Positions 52,304 to 62,686 of a stretch of DNA of 64,000 nucleotides are shown in pieces (positions within the stretch are counted from its first letter, which is position 1; every line of letters begins with the position of its first letter). The position numbers and the translations under genes are program-made. The DNA lies in assembly GCA_036867785.1 (NCBI GenBank), contig CP145420.1, positions 1,054,001-1,118,000 on the forward strand, in the 5' to 3' direction. This DNA comes from Plasmodiophora brassicae. Its lineage: Eukaryota; Endomyxa: Phytomyxea; Phytomyxea; Plasmodiophorida. The notes under the pieces were generated by a model, which did no database searches, was not told where the DNA came from, and was given only the letters and a program-made list of their open reading frames with translations.

Positions 52304-53514
52304 ATGGACCGCGCTCGCCTCGCGTCACCGTTCGCGCTTATCGTGGTCGTCGTTCTGGCCGGTGCTCGGACGGACGCTGTCGCGCTCCGGTCCAGCGATG
52401 GCGTCGTGCACCATGTGGCCACGTCCGATGCTGTCGCCCAGTCCGGACTGCTGAACAGGTTGCTCGGCGTGATCGGCGAGGACGACCTGGTCCCCTTGTC
52501 GGCGGTCGGTAATTCCGAGCTGCGCCTGATCGTCGAGTTCGTCAACGCGACGGCCAGGCATGATCAGGTAGGGCGGGCGTGACGTGACGTACGATCTGAT
52601 CCGCCGATCGACAATCACTGACGTCTGGACAGAGCGACTTCGCCGCCGCCGCCGCCCGATGGGTCCGTCGTCGGCTTTCAGGGGCAGGACCCGACGCGCA
52701 ATGCCGATTCCTGACAGCGGCCGATTACCTCGACATGCGTTCGCTGATGGTGGCCATCGCGTCCACGAAGCGCACCTGGGGTGATGTCGTCGCGATGCGC
52801 GAGGAGATGCTGTCGCCGAATGCGCATCGTTTCGTCGTGGACAACGCCCCGGGCGTCGTCCGGCTCGGCCAGGTCGCGTCCACGAACAGCCAGCAGGAGC
52901 TGGTCGAGCGGATTCGACATCACCTCGCCGCCGGCGACGGCGGTGGCGACATCGCCTTCGTCAACAGTGTACGATGGAATCGCCTCGGGAACGTTCTGCA
53001 TTGGGCCGCCTCGCAAGGCGAGGATCTGATTGCTGAGTTGCTGTTAAGCGCGCCCGACATCGACGTCAACGCGCGATGCACCAAGTCTTTCGGCACGCCG
53101 GTGTCCGGCAACACATTCCTGCACCTGGCGGCGAAGTCGGGACATGCTAACGTCGTGCGCCTACTGCTGAAGGTCCCCGGTATCGACGTCAATACTCGCG
53201 ACGGCTCGGGGATGACCGCCCTGCACTGGGCAGTGGTGAACGCAAGCCGTCGTGTCGTTGCCCTGTTGCTGGAGGCACCTGGCATCGATGTTAACGCCCG
53301 CGAGCTCCGGTTCCGATGGACGCCGCTGCACTGGGCCTGCGAACTTGGCCTCGTTCCCATCGTCGGGTTGCTGCTGAACGCCCCTGACATCGATGTCAAC
53401 CTTGCCGATTGTCAGACCATGCTGTATGCATCATGGTCTGGGCATAACGGCATTGTCGAACTGCTGCAGAACGCGACGACGTCCTGCACGACGCCGGAAC
53501 CATACCATTCGTAG
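52304..53514 (+). CDS. SKP1-like/ankyrin protein with signal peptide, member E
   Basis: Exon 1 (52304-52567) encodes the leader SPFALIVVVVLAGARTDA, then VALRSSDGVVHHVATSD and LVPLSAVGNSELRLIVEF. The intron at 52568-52632 (65 nt, phase 0) leads to SDFAAAARWVRRR and FLTAADYLDMRSLM. LTAADYLDMRSLM aligns closely with SKP1 LAANYLDIKGLL. A shared linker (WGDVVAMREEML, HRFVVDNAPGVVRLG) precedes five ankyrin repeats, the last of which is irregular (MLYASWSGHNGIVELL). The total is about 381 residues. Its codon bias is weaker than in D, so the pair is not a very recent duplicate. Confidence 0.82.
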
Positions 53515-53852
53515 ATGGGAAGACGGCCCGTCAGCAGGCGCCACCAACACGAGTAGCTGCTAGCGGGTGATGATGATGATTGTGAATGAATCAGCAGGGC
53601 TCAGCAACCCATTCGTCATGTCGCTCCTGGCTCTGAATGTTGTATCAGGAGCGTCGGCAGCGCGGGTGCGATGTTCGTCATTGCCCTGCAGGGCAACTGC
53701 ACTACCCGCAAGTTCTATTTGTAGCCGCCGGGTGCAGGTCCTGGCGTTATGGGTCCCGCCGCTCCCGGGCCGAGCTCGCCCTCGGGGGCGCTTCGTACAA
53801 TAGCAAAGTATGGTGTACGTGTAGGTAGAAGACGCATTCAGTGTCTGGTTGG
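53515..53852. other. Intergenic region between convergent genes
   Basis: 338 bp between the stops of ankyrin gene E and TSG101. A short ATG/ATT-rich stretch near 53569-53590 and a GC-rich block near 53750-53795 are visible. I see no gene or RNA. Confidence 0.4.
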
Positions 53853-55236
53853 TTACTGCGTCGCTATGCTGCTGGCACGACGCTCGCGCTGCTTCGACTC
53901 GATCTTGAGAGCGGTGGCCCGCGCGAAGAACTGCTGCCGAGCCAGCATCCGTACCCGCTTCAGGTACGCGGTGATGTCAATGAGGCCATCCTGATGGCAA
54001 CCCCCGGTCAGTACACCTTGCGGAGGGCGACCAATGAAATCGCCCGGCCGGGTGACATGCCTGCAACGCAGCGTCCAGGCAGTAGAGCGTGTCATCAAGG
54101 GCAAAGTCCTGCGCGACGACGTCGAACATCTGCCGGGACCAGACGTCCGCCGGCGACACCTTCTCCTCGACCGATGCAATCTGCGGAACATGCAGACGTT
54201 CAGGCACACACACGCCGTCGGGGACGATAACGGCCACAGGACGCGAATACCTGCTCGTCCAGTGTCGGAGGTATAGCCGGCGTGTTCGCCGCACACCATG
54301 CCTCAATGGCAGACGTTTCCGCTTGGAGCTTCTCCAGATGTTCAGACAGGGCGGCCCTGCAGGCGGACCCGCGTTAGACGACCTTCACGGTCTGCCCGGT
54401 GGGGTGACTCACTTTGTTGTTCTCAGCGCCGCGACGTGGTCGCGAATGGCAACCTCGCCCTGCTTCTGCTCGAACTGGTGCGCCATCAGCTTATCGATCC
54501 ACTTCGCCGAACGTGCCGAGAACGTTGACAGGTAACTGTGCACAACCACATCTAACTGCGTCACACACGTCAGCGGCCGACGGACGCCAGCGAAACCCAG
54601 AACGAACCTTTGCCAACAACGCCGATCGTTCGTCGGTGGGCGATGCAGCAGCAGCAGCAGCAGATCGAACTGGTTGCTGGACGTGCATCTGTGGGGCGGC
54701 TACCACGACAATCGTCAGAAGATGCAAACGGAACGGAACATGTGGAGTCAGGGTGCAGTACGTCTCGGCTGGGGCGACGGCTGCGGCTGGTTCGGGTTGT
54801 ACCGGTAGACGGGCGGATCGTTGCTGAACACGATGCTGAGCTGCGAAGTGAGCTCGACGAGCGTCGACTGCGCCCGGTTCCACATGTGCAGGTATTCGAT
54901 GTAGACGTGGCCCTGCATGTCGACGGCGCCATGGTTCGGCTTGATGCGCATCTCAGCGGTCGGCGTCACGTAGACCATGGGCGGTTGGGCCGGGTACAAT
55001 TCCGGCAGCCAGATGCTCACCGGGATGTGGTACTTGCCGCCGCGGTACTCGATCGGGACCGTGCCGCGCAGGCACAGCAGGTGCACGACCTGGCCGTCGT
55101 TCGAGACGAACGTGTCGAGGAGGGGCGACAGGCCCCGGTTGCAGGTCAGGCAGTGCGTCACCTGGCGATCGACCACGTCCGGCTGACGGTACCGAACCTG
55201 CGACAGCAGACGCGCGACTTGCCCCGGCGACGCCAT
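53853..55236 (-). CDS. TSG101: TSG101/Vps23, ESCRT-I subunit
   Basis: ESCRT-I protein that recognises ubiquitinated cargo and sorts it into multivesicular bodies. The N-terminal UEV domain shows LCLRGTVPIEYRGGKYHIPV, WLPELYPAQPPMVYVTPT, RIKPNHGAVDMQGHVYIEYL and FSNDPPVYRY. It lacks the catalytic Cys, as expected for a UEV. Further exons encode a Pro-rich linker, a coiled coil (KLMAHQFEQKQGEVAIRDHV and AALSEHLEKLQAE) and the steadiness box (VWSRQMFDVVAQDFALDDTL, then IDITAYLKRVRMLARQQFF). At least four introns are needed, and borders in the middle are approximate. The ATG at 55236 gives the usual short N-terminus before the UEV helix. Confidence 0.9.
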
Positions 55237-55593
55237 CGACGGATCGCCGTCGTCACGGCCAAATCGGACAGCGGGCCGCGAATAGCAACCCGTCTGCGTG
55301 CGGTGCCGCACTCGGACTCGGAGGCCCTCAGGCCCATCGGCGCGCACGCTGGTTGCAGCGTCACTGCTGCAGTCTCGCGCGGGATGCAGCTCACGGTAGG
55401 TGTGCAGCCACCGGATGCAGCTCGCACTGGGCGCAACCCTGGTGGTCGACGTGCAGTTGTAGCTCCCCACTGGGCGCACATTTGTGTCGTGCGGCCCGCG
55501 CGCGCTGCAGGCGCATGGGCCGTCGACGTCTCACGCGAATCTGTCCCGTTGTGACGGGCGGCCCTGCCAGTGTGCCGTGTCGGTCCGTCTCGC
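55237..55593. other. Divergent intergenic region between TSG101 and the subtilisin gene
   Basis: 357 bp. A motif GGATGCAGCTC occurs twice (near 55382 and 55415), each followed by CG- or CTGGGCGCA-type sequence, and CACTGGGCGCA also recurs. GGATGCAG is also part of the repeat before the sugar transporter. This may be a recurring promoter element, but the sample is tiny. Confidence 0.35.
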
Positions 55594-58420
55594 ATGGCGA
55601 CCATGACGACGACGCTGTTGGCGTTGATCGCGACCTGCGGGCCCGCGCTCGTCGTGCTCGGGTCGTCCGCTGTGCCCGTCAGCAGCCAGGATGCGACCGA
55701 CCCGGTCATCGTCCTTGAATCGGGCCGGATCGACACGCTGGCCGTGCCGCAGTTCGACGGCGCCCCGCACCCGTCGTCAGCGTTCGCCCAGATGACGTTC
55801 GCCCAGCGCCTGCTGTCGTCGACGCCCAGCACGCTCCTCGTGCAGGTGGAGCACGCGTCCAGCGCCGTCTCGGCGCGCCTCCAGGCCCAGCACCCGGGCA
55901 TCACCGTCGTGTCGTACCTGCCGAACAACGCGTTCCTGGTGTACGGCACGCACGCATCCGCCTGGCACCTGCGACGCCTGTCGCCCGATGTCCTCTGGGT
56001 CGGGCACCTGCCGACCGCCATGAAGATATCGCTGTCGCTGACCAAGTTCGCGTCGCCGGTCACCGATTCGGCGTCCTTCTTCGGCGTGGCCCCGCTCGGC
56101 GACCCGCTGCGCCAGCTCGTCGTCCAGACCACGTGCGACGCCACGCCCGACATCGTCAACCGGGTGCGGCGGGCGCTCGCCGCCGCCACCGACTCCTCCT
56201 CCTCCTCCACCGCCGTATCCGTCGTCGCGTTGCGCCCGAACCGCCTCCTCGTTCACGTCAGGGCAGGCGACTTGCTGTCCGCCGCGAAGATCATCGCCGA
56301 CGACCCCGCTGTCCACTGGGTCGAGCGACGCCTGCGCCACCAGTTCCTGAACCGCTGGGCACGAGGTAGTACCCTGTCGTACGCGCGAGTCGGGTTTCGC
56401 TGAGTGGCGGCGGCGGCCAGGGATCATGGCCAACGGCCTGAACGTGACGGCCAACTACCAAGGGCATCGCGACATCGTCACGTGGGACAACGGCCTCGAC
56501 GGCCAGGGGCAGATGGTCGGCCTGGGCGACAGCGGCATCGACAAGCGCAGCTGCTTCTTCGCGTCGCGATCGTGCGCGCTGGACGCCCTGCAGCACGCCT
56601 CCCAGGGCACGCACCTGTTCCCCGTCAACGTCGTCGACGACAGCGACAAGATCGCCATGTACGTCCCGTTCGCGGACAGCTCCGATGCCAGCGGCCATGG
56701 CACCCATGTGGCCGGCATCATGGCCGGCGACCCGCACCTTCCCGACGGCCACAAGGGCACGCTGCCGACGTTCGCAGGTGGGCGTCGCGCGACTCGCTCG
56801 TGCTGAGCGACCGCGTTGCTGACGTGCGTCGCCGACAGGGATGGCGCCTCAGGCGCGGATCGCGTTCGTCGACGTCGGGGACGACCAGGGCGTCGTACGC
56901 CTGCCCGATGACCTGCAGTCCGGGTACCTGGCGCCGCTGTACGACGCGGGCGCCCGAGTCATCATGAACGGATGGGGCGCGCAGGTCCCCCTGTACACAC
57001 ACGAAGCGCACGACATGGACGCGTTCATGTTCGACAACGCCGACGCCGTCATTGTGAACCCGGCGGGCAACGCCGGCGCCTGCAACGAGGAGGGCACGAT
57101 CGCCACGCCCGGCACGTCGAAGAACGGCGTCACGGTCGGCGCGTCGCTGTCGAACCAGATGGGGTACCGGAAGACCGACCTGGTCCCGGAAGGGTTCCAG
57201 TCGCACGGCGACCCGCACCTGACCGAGGCCAGCATCGCCGCGTTCAGCGGTGGGTCGTCGTTGTCTGGCGCGAATGTACGCGCCCCCGGGTTCTGACGAC
57301 GACGTTGGCGCAGGGAAGGGCCCGACGCAGGACGGGCGCATCAAGCCGGATCTGGTGGCGCCCGGTTACTTTGTGTACAGCGCCAACACGGGCGCGGGGC
57401 ACAACGGCTGCGACGGGCAACTCGGCGACATTGTGACGCCGAACGCGGGCACGTCGATGGCGGCGGGCGTCATGGCCGGTACGCTGGCCCTGGTGCGCCA
57501 GTACGTCACCGACGGGTTCTACAGCGGCGCCGGGCATCGCCGCCCCCGTCATGGGTTCACGCCGTCGGGGGCGCTGCTCAAAGCGCTTGCCATCAGCGGC
57601 GCCGTGCCGCTGAACGGCACCAGGCAGGTGTCCGACAATGGCATCATGGACCCGGCCCGGTGCCCGGCCGTGCATTTCACGGGCGTCCTGGGCGCCGCCG
57701 GCCTGCCGAACATCGACCAGGGCTGGGGGCGGACGCAGCTGGACCGCGTCCTGGCCTTCTCCGGCGACGACGTCGACTATTCGCTGCACATCATTGGCAG
57801 GAACAACCGGTACGTGCCGGTGGGTCGCGGCTCGCTGCGCGAGGCAGCGACTCATGCCTGGCAGGTCCGAGCGAACGTTCGGCGATCCGGAGATTGGCGA
57901 CGGCCAGGAGCACTTGTATCGGTTCTGCGCCCTCGAGACGCATACCGAGGTGAAGGTTACGCTGGTGTGGACGGACGCCCCGGCGACGTTAGGCGCCGGC
58001 CTGCAGCTGGTCAACGACCTGGACCTGCGCGTCCAGATCGACAAGACGGTCTACTGGGGCAACGACGTCGACCGCGGTGATCGACGCAACCCGGTGGAGC
58101 ATATCAGCGTGGAAACGCGGCGCCCGCTGACCGACGTGGTCGTCGGCGTCGAAGGCAGGCGCATCAGCGTCGGCGACGCGCAGGCGTACGCCCTCGTGGT
58201 GAACGGCCGGCCCATCTTGCACGGGCCATGCCGCCCGCATCACGAGATGCACGTCATCTTCAAGGACGATAATATGGACGTGGACGGGCACGCGTTCCGC
58301 CTACTGAACACGGCCAGGAAGATGAGGATCAGGGTGCCCAAAGCGTCCGCGTTTGGCGCACGCCCTGCCCGTCGGCTCCCGCTCTTGCTACTCTGCGCTG
58401 CTGCTGCGCTGCTCACATAG
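55594..58420 (+). CDS. Secreted subtilisin-family (S8) serine protease, possibly GPI-anchored
   Basis: A signal peptide (TTLLALIATCGPALVVLGSS) is followed by a propeptide-like region of about 230 residues and the peptidase S8 domain over several exons. The catalytic residues are visible: Asp in GLGDSGID, His in SGHGTHVAG, oxyanion Asn in NPAGNAG, and Ser in PNAGTSMAAGVMAG. A beta-rich C-terminal domain (TLVWTDAPATLGAGLQLVNDLDLRV) resembles the KP-43 type. The protein ends ARRLPLLLLCAAAALLT, a hydrophobic tail without a cytosolic part that could signal GPI attachment. At least four introns are needed, near 56370, 56780-56840, 57260-57310 and 57810-57880. It probably digests extracellular or vacuolar protein. 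Confidence 0.88.
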
Positions 58421-58503
58421 CATAAACGGATACGCAACCGGGGAGTCGCTCATGAGGTGGCCAGCGTGGGGAAGCGCGTTCGCAGCCAACAAAAAGACCG
58501 TCA

Positions 58504-58575
58504 TACCACAAGCGTGGATTGAACACGCGGCCTACCGCTTACAAAGCGGGTGCGCTGCCACTGCGCCATTGTGGC
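58504..58575 (-). tRNA. tRNA-Thr (anticodon TGT)
   Basis: Read on the minus strand from 58575, GCCACAA pairs with TTGTGGT (one G-U pair) as the acceptor stem, and the discriminator is A. The D arm is GCGC-AGTGGCA-GCGC. The anticodon stem CCGC/GCGG encloses TTTGTAA, giving anticodon TGT for ACA threonine codons. The T arm GCGTG-TTCAATC-CACGC has the standard T-loop (B box). The length is 72 nt, with no intron and no encoded CCA. It lies between the protease and the 7TM gene. Confidence 0.93.
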
Positions 58576-58638
58576 TGGAGTCGTGCTGAACGCCGCCGAC
58601 GTGGCGGTGAAGCGTCGTGTCGCATTTGCGCGCGCGTT

Positions 58639-59994
58639 TTAGTTGTGGGTCCCTGGCACGATTCGCGTCGCGTGCCGTGTGGCCACGATGCGGTGCACGA
58701 TGGAGTCGTCGGGGATGACGAACGCGGACACGAACAGGATGCCTTCGACGGTTTGCACGACGAGGCCGACCGACGAGCTGGCCAGGAGCGGGACGCTGCC
58801 CCTGTTCAGTACGGCGACCGCAATGCTCCAGACGAGATCGGCCATGCACAGGACGCCGACGACACCGCTCATGGCCGTTCGCGTCGCGAACCGGATGCGC
58901 CTGTCGGCGTCGCCCGGGGCACAAGCCCGCACCATGGTCGTGGACGCTAACGCGTTCGCCACGCGCCTTCCGTACACGATGAACATGGTCGAGATGGGCA
59001 GCGTGATCATCAGGTAGACGGCAATGATGTAGACGACGCTCGAGTCCTCTCGCTGCGCGACCGACACGTACACGGTGTTGCCGATATCGTAGGCGCAGGC
59101 CAGGGCGATGACGGCCGTGAGCGCGTGTACAACGCGGTCGCGCGTTGCGTGCCTCGCCTGCGAAAGCGCGCTGCTCTCCATGTCGTACATGGTGGCCGAC
59201 ATGGCCAGCGTCGTCAGGTAGTGGAACGGCAGGAACAGCGTCTGGTTCACGCGCCAGACGGTGTACGATAGGCCCTGCGACCTGCTCAACACGAAGTCGC
59301 CGGCGCGAATCGATCGGGACACGGACGCGATCGTCTGCGTGCAGAAGACGACGAACGACAGCAGTGGCATGGGGCGCAGGCGCAGGCGCGCGTCAACGAG
59401 GAACGCGAGCAGTTTACCGACGGCGTGCAGGCCCAGGAGCGCGCTCATGACGAACGTCAGCGAGTAGGCGACGACGATGACGGGCGAGGTTGTGGCCGCC
59501 TCCACTGGGCTGATGCCGCCCGACTCGATCGTGACGAGCGTGTCGGGGTCGGACGCCAGCAGCGATTGCAACGCGGGTCGAACGGGGTCGTCGGCAGCCA
59601 TGATGGGCACTGACGTGAACGGGTCGGGCGCGGCCGTCGGTTTGTAGACCCAGGGGCCCAGGTACCCGCTGGTGTCCCAGGCGCCCGTGCTGACCAGGCC
59701 CAGACAGGCGATACGCTCGCAGGCTCGCGCCTGCCTGACGGCATCGATCGACACGGCCAGCTCGACGAAGAGCAGGCGGGCGCGCCCCGCTTCCGGGTAC
59801 CTGAACGACGCCTGGTCGTCCTGGCCGACCAGGAACGGCCGGGCCGTCACCGAGAACGACGTGTTCGCAAACGAAAAGGTCACCGCGGTGAACGCGCCGA
59901 CGACGGTGCCGTTCCCGGACCGGAACGTGACGGTGCGGGCGCGGGCGCCAACGACCATCAGCAGCAGGAGCAGGAGCACGGTCGGACGACGCAT
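58639..59994 (-). CDS. Seven-helix membrane protein with extracellular domain (receptor-like)
   Basis: Single exon, about 451 residues. A signal peptide (TVLLLLLLMVVGARA) is followed by an ectodomain of about 170 residues. It contains YPEAGRARLLFVELAVS and ACERIACLGLVSTGAW, reminiscent of a protease-associated-type domain but with no firm match. Seven hydrophobic segments follow, beginning with PVIVVAYSLTFVMSALLGL and ending with VGLVVQTVEGILFVSAFVI. No DRY or NPxxY motif is evident, so it is not an ordinary class A receptor. The cytosolic tail is short and basic. The ATG at 59994 directly precedes the leader. Confidence 0.7.
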   Translation of the reverse strand: MRRPTVLLLLLLMVVGARARTVTFRSGNGTVVGAFTAVTFSFANTSFSVTARPFLVGQDDQASFRYPEAGRARLLFVELAVSIDAVRQARACERIACLGLVSTGAWDTSGYLGPWVYKPTAAPDPFTSVPIMAADDPVRPALQSLLASDPDTLVTIESGGISPVEAATTSPVIVVAYSLTFVMSALLGLHAVGKLLAFLVDARLRLRPMPLLSFVVFCTQTIASVSRSIRAGDFVLSRSQGLSYTVWRVNQTLFLPFHYLTTLAMSATMYDMESSALSQARHATRDRVVHALTAVIALACAYDIGNTVYVSVAQREDSSVVYIIAVYLMITLPISTMFIVYGRRVANALASTTMVRACAPGDADRRIRFATRTAMSGVVGVLCMADLVWSIAVAVLNRGSVPLLASSSVGLVVQTVEGILFVSAFVIPDDSIVHRIVATRHATRIVPGTHN

Positions 59995-60174
59995 GGCACG
60001 ACGCGTCCTATTCGCTATTACGAGGCAGGTCGCCCGGTAGTACCATGGGACCTCCCCCGTCATCCATCGCGGTTTAGTGGGAAACGGCAGGCGGTACGTA
60101 TAAGGTGGACGGCGGGTGGGCCCTTGCCCGTCCATGCATTATAGGCGCGAGTGTGTACACGATGGGGACGACGG

Positions 60175-62224
60175 TCACTGTGGTGGTTTCCACAGCTGGG
60201 CGAACGGGTCGGCGGCGGGCGCCCCGGACGACGCCTTGGCGAACGGCGCCTGCGACGGGAACGGTTGGCCTTGGGCGGCGGGCGCCGGCGGCGGGTATCC
60301 CATGCCCGGGAGGAACGCTGCCTGCTGATGGGGCGGCGCGGCAGCGAACCCGCCGAACGGCGCCGCCTGCATGGCGTACGGTGCCGGAGCGAACCCGGCG
60401 CCGTACCCATACGCGCCCTGTGCCGGTGGGTACCCTACACACACACACACGGAGGGCCACACGTTCAGACCGAACGACGTCGTGGAGCAACAACGACCGT
60501 CTGTTCGTACCACCAAATGGCGCTGGGGCGGCTGGCTGCCCGAACGGTGCCTGCGACGGGTACCCGCCGAACGCGTTGTGGCCGGCCTGAGGCAGGGGCC
60601 GGATGGCGAGGTCGGTGCCGGTCGTGGCACCGGTGCGGTTGGTGGCGGCGATCTCGGCAAGCGATTTGCCCAGGGTGGCGGGCGGTGGCGCCGCCGCCTG
60701 CTTGACCGGGGCATGGGCGCGCAGGTCGGTCACGTCGATCAGGTTCGACCCGACGTTCCAGAACCCGTCCTTGCCCTTCGCATCGGCATCGTCGTCCGAG
60801 CCGATTTCCAGCGCATCGTCGAACGCGAACCCGCCCGTCTCGGCCGTCCCCTGCGGCGTCGACGGGTCGATCGGCGTCGGGGCGAAGATGTCGCCGCCCT
60901 GGAGCGACGGCTGGTCAATAAACGGGTGCGCGCGCGTGAACGACGCCACGTACCGATTCGATCATGAAGGAGGGGTCGTGGTGCGCAGGCGCCTGGCCCT
61001 GACCCTGCTGATGCTGCTGCTGGAAATCAAAGGCGGAGAGCCAATCGACGGGGGCAGCGCCCTGGCCGGTCAGCAGGTCGATCTGGGGCTTCGGCGCCAA
61101 GTTCGCCTGTGGCAGGGGTTAGAGAGCGGCCCCCGACCCAGATGACGAGAACACCGGGCGCCGACATTGCCCATGGCCGTTGTCACCCGCTGTACGTGCG
61201 CGTCGTCGTCGCCGCCGCCGCCGTCGTCGTCGGACAGCGACGACGCGAACGACGCCTGCTCCTCGTCCTTCTGCTCCGACTGCCGCTTCTTCCTGTTCTT
61301 CTTGTTCTTCTTCGCCTTCTCCTTCTTCGGTTTCGCATCGTCGCTGTCCTTCGTCTTGGACTTGCGCCTCGGCCTGTCCTTGCCGACGGCCGGTTCCGCC
61401 TGGACGAGGTTGTCGTCGGCGTCCGACCGCTGCGACAGCTCGCGCTGGTGCATCACCGGGCGATGGTACGGGCTGTTCGGCTGGTTGCTCGCGTGGTTCG
61501 TCGGCGATTGCACCGAATCACTGCACGTCGACGTCATCAGCGGGACGCTCCGGGCCAACGACATCCGTCCGGGCGGGCGCTGACCTGAACGCGCTCTGCA
61601 TCTGCGACGTGTACGTGCGCTCGTACCGTTCGCCCTGGCGCGACAGTGCGGCCACCTGCTTCTCCTTGCGCAGCTTCTCCAGCAGGTCGTCCTCGGTCAG
61701 CGCCCGCAGCACGTTCCTGGCCTGGTTCCGCACTGGCCCAGGGCCCACGTCAGTGTCGCATCGCACCGGGAGGAACGACGACGTGTGGCGCGCGCGTACC
61801 TTCGCCACCGACGTCCTCGTGTTCGCGGTAGAACTTGTACCCGGTCAGCCGCTTGATGACGTTCTTCTTCGTGCGCATGTCTGCCTCCCCAGCAGCGCGT
61901 CAGGGGGTCGTGCGCGCACCGTTACGCGCACATGGACGCACCTCGAACGAACCGGTCGTCGCCGTGTATGAGCAGGTACTCGCAGAGGATCAGCGATTTC
62001 AGGATGTGCGACGGTTGGTGCAGGTCGGTCAGGCGCTTCCAGAAGATGGAGAACATGGAGTTGTACGAGTACCGGTCGCGGGTGTCGTGCGAGATCCGCG
62101 CCAGCAGGCGCTCGTCGGCCCCGACCGGGTCGTTCGACGTCGCGTCCCGCACGCGCACCTGCACGTCGTCGTAGTCGAGGGCGACCTCCTTCGCCGCCCG
62201 CACCAACTTCTTCACCTGGTCCAT
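60175..62224 (-). CDS. Epsin-like ENTH-domain endocytic adaptor
   Basis: The ENTH domain begins MDQVKKLVRAAKEVALDY, then VQVRVRDATSNDPVGADERL, YSYNSMFSIFWKRLTDLHQP and ILKSLILCEYLLIHGDDRF. It continues after an intron with VRNQARNVLRALTEDDLLEK. ENTH binds PtdIns(4,5)P2 and bends membrane. The rest is disordered with endocytic motifs: IDLLTGQ (clathrin-box-like), LIDVTDL, DPFAQLW (AP2 alpha-ear type) and FG/PF-rich repeats. A Lys-rich block (KPKKEKAKKNKKNRKK) lies in the middle. At least four introns are needed. It is head-to-head with the auxilin-like gene, with 462 bp between start codons. Confidence 0.85.
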
Positions 62225-62686
62225 GGCGACCGGCGCCCCGATCCGTGAACGAACGTGGCAACGGTGCCCGCTGGTCGCGCAGCACTCTGACTCACACTCA
62301 CTCACTCACTCACAACAGAGACAGACGAGAGAGAGAGAGGCACAGCGAGCGACCACCGCCGCCGCCGGGGGGGTCCCCGCCCCGCCCCGCCCCATTTTGC
62401 CCAGCGGCCACCACTGGACCACTCGGCGCCGGGGCCCGGACTGACCAATGATTACCAGTCCCCACATGACGATCCTCTCTCGCAGGTGCCGACCCCACTC
62501 CACAGGCCCCGCCTACTATATACAGCGTTGGACTTATCGACACACACACACTCGACCGCGGTGATTGTACAAGGAGACGGTTTGGTTACGTGTGCCAAGA
62601 TTCGTCAGGGTCGCCCCGGGGCGTACCACCACCATGGTACGCCCACCTGGGTCGTGGGTGGGGTACCTGGGGCATTGCATCGCGGC
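62225..62686. promoter_or_regulatory. Divergent intergenic region between epsin and the auxilin-like gene
   Basis: 462 bp. It contains an ACTCACTC microsatellite and GAGA run (62290-62340), a G/C homopolymer block (62367-62395), CTACTATATACAGCG at 62512-62526, which may be a TATA-like element for the plus-strand gene, and a CA repeat (62540-62550). An open frame on the plus strand is continuous with the downstream gene but starts with GTG, so it is treated as leader sequence. Confidence 0.45.

Noticed and set aside
50238-52454. A 738-codon plus-strand frame overlapping ankyrin gene D
   Set aside because: It is almost only Arg, Ala and Gly, produced by reading GC-rich ankyrin codons out of frame.
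62290-62340. ACTCACTC and GAGA tracts as a functional element
   Set aside because: Short simple-sequence repeats of this kind are expected in intergenic DNA and show no further structure.
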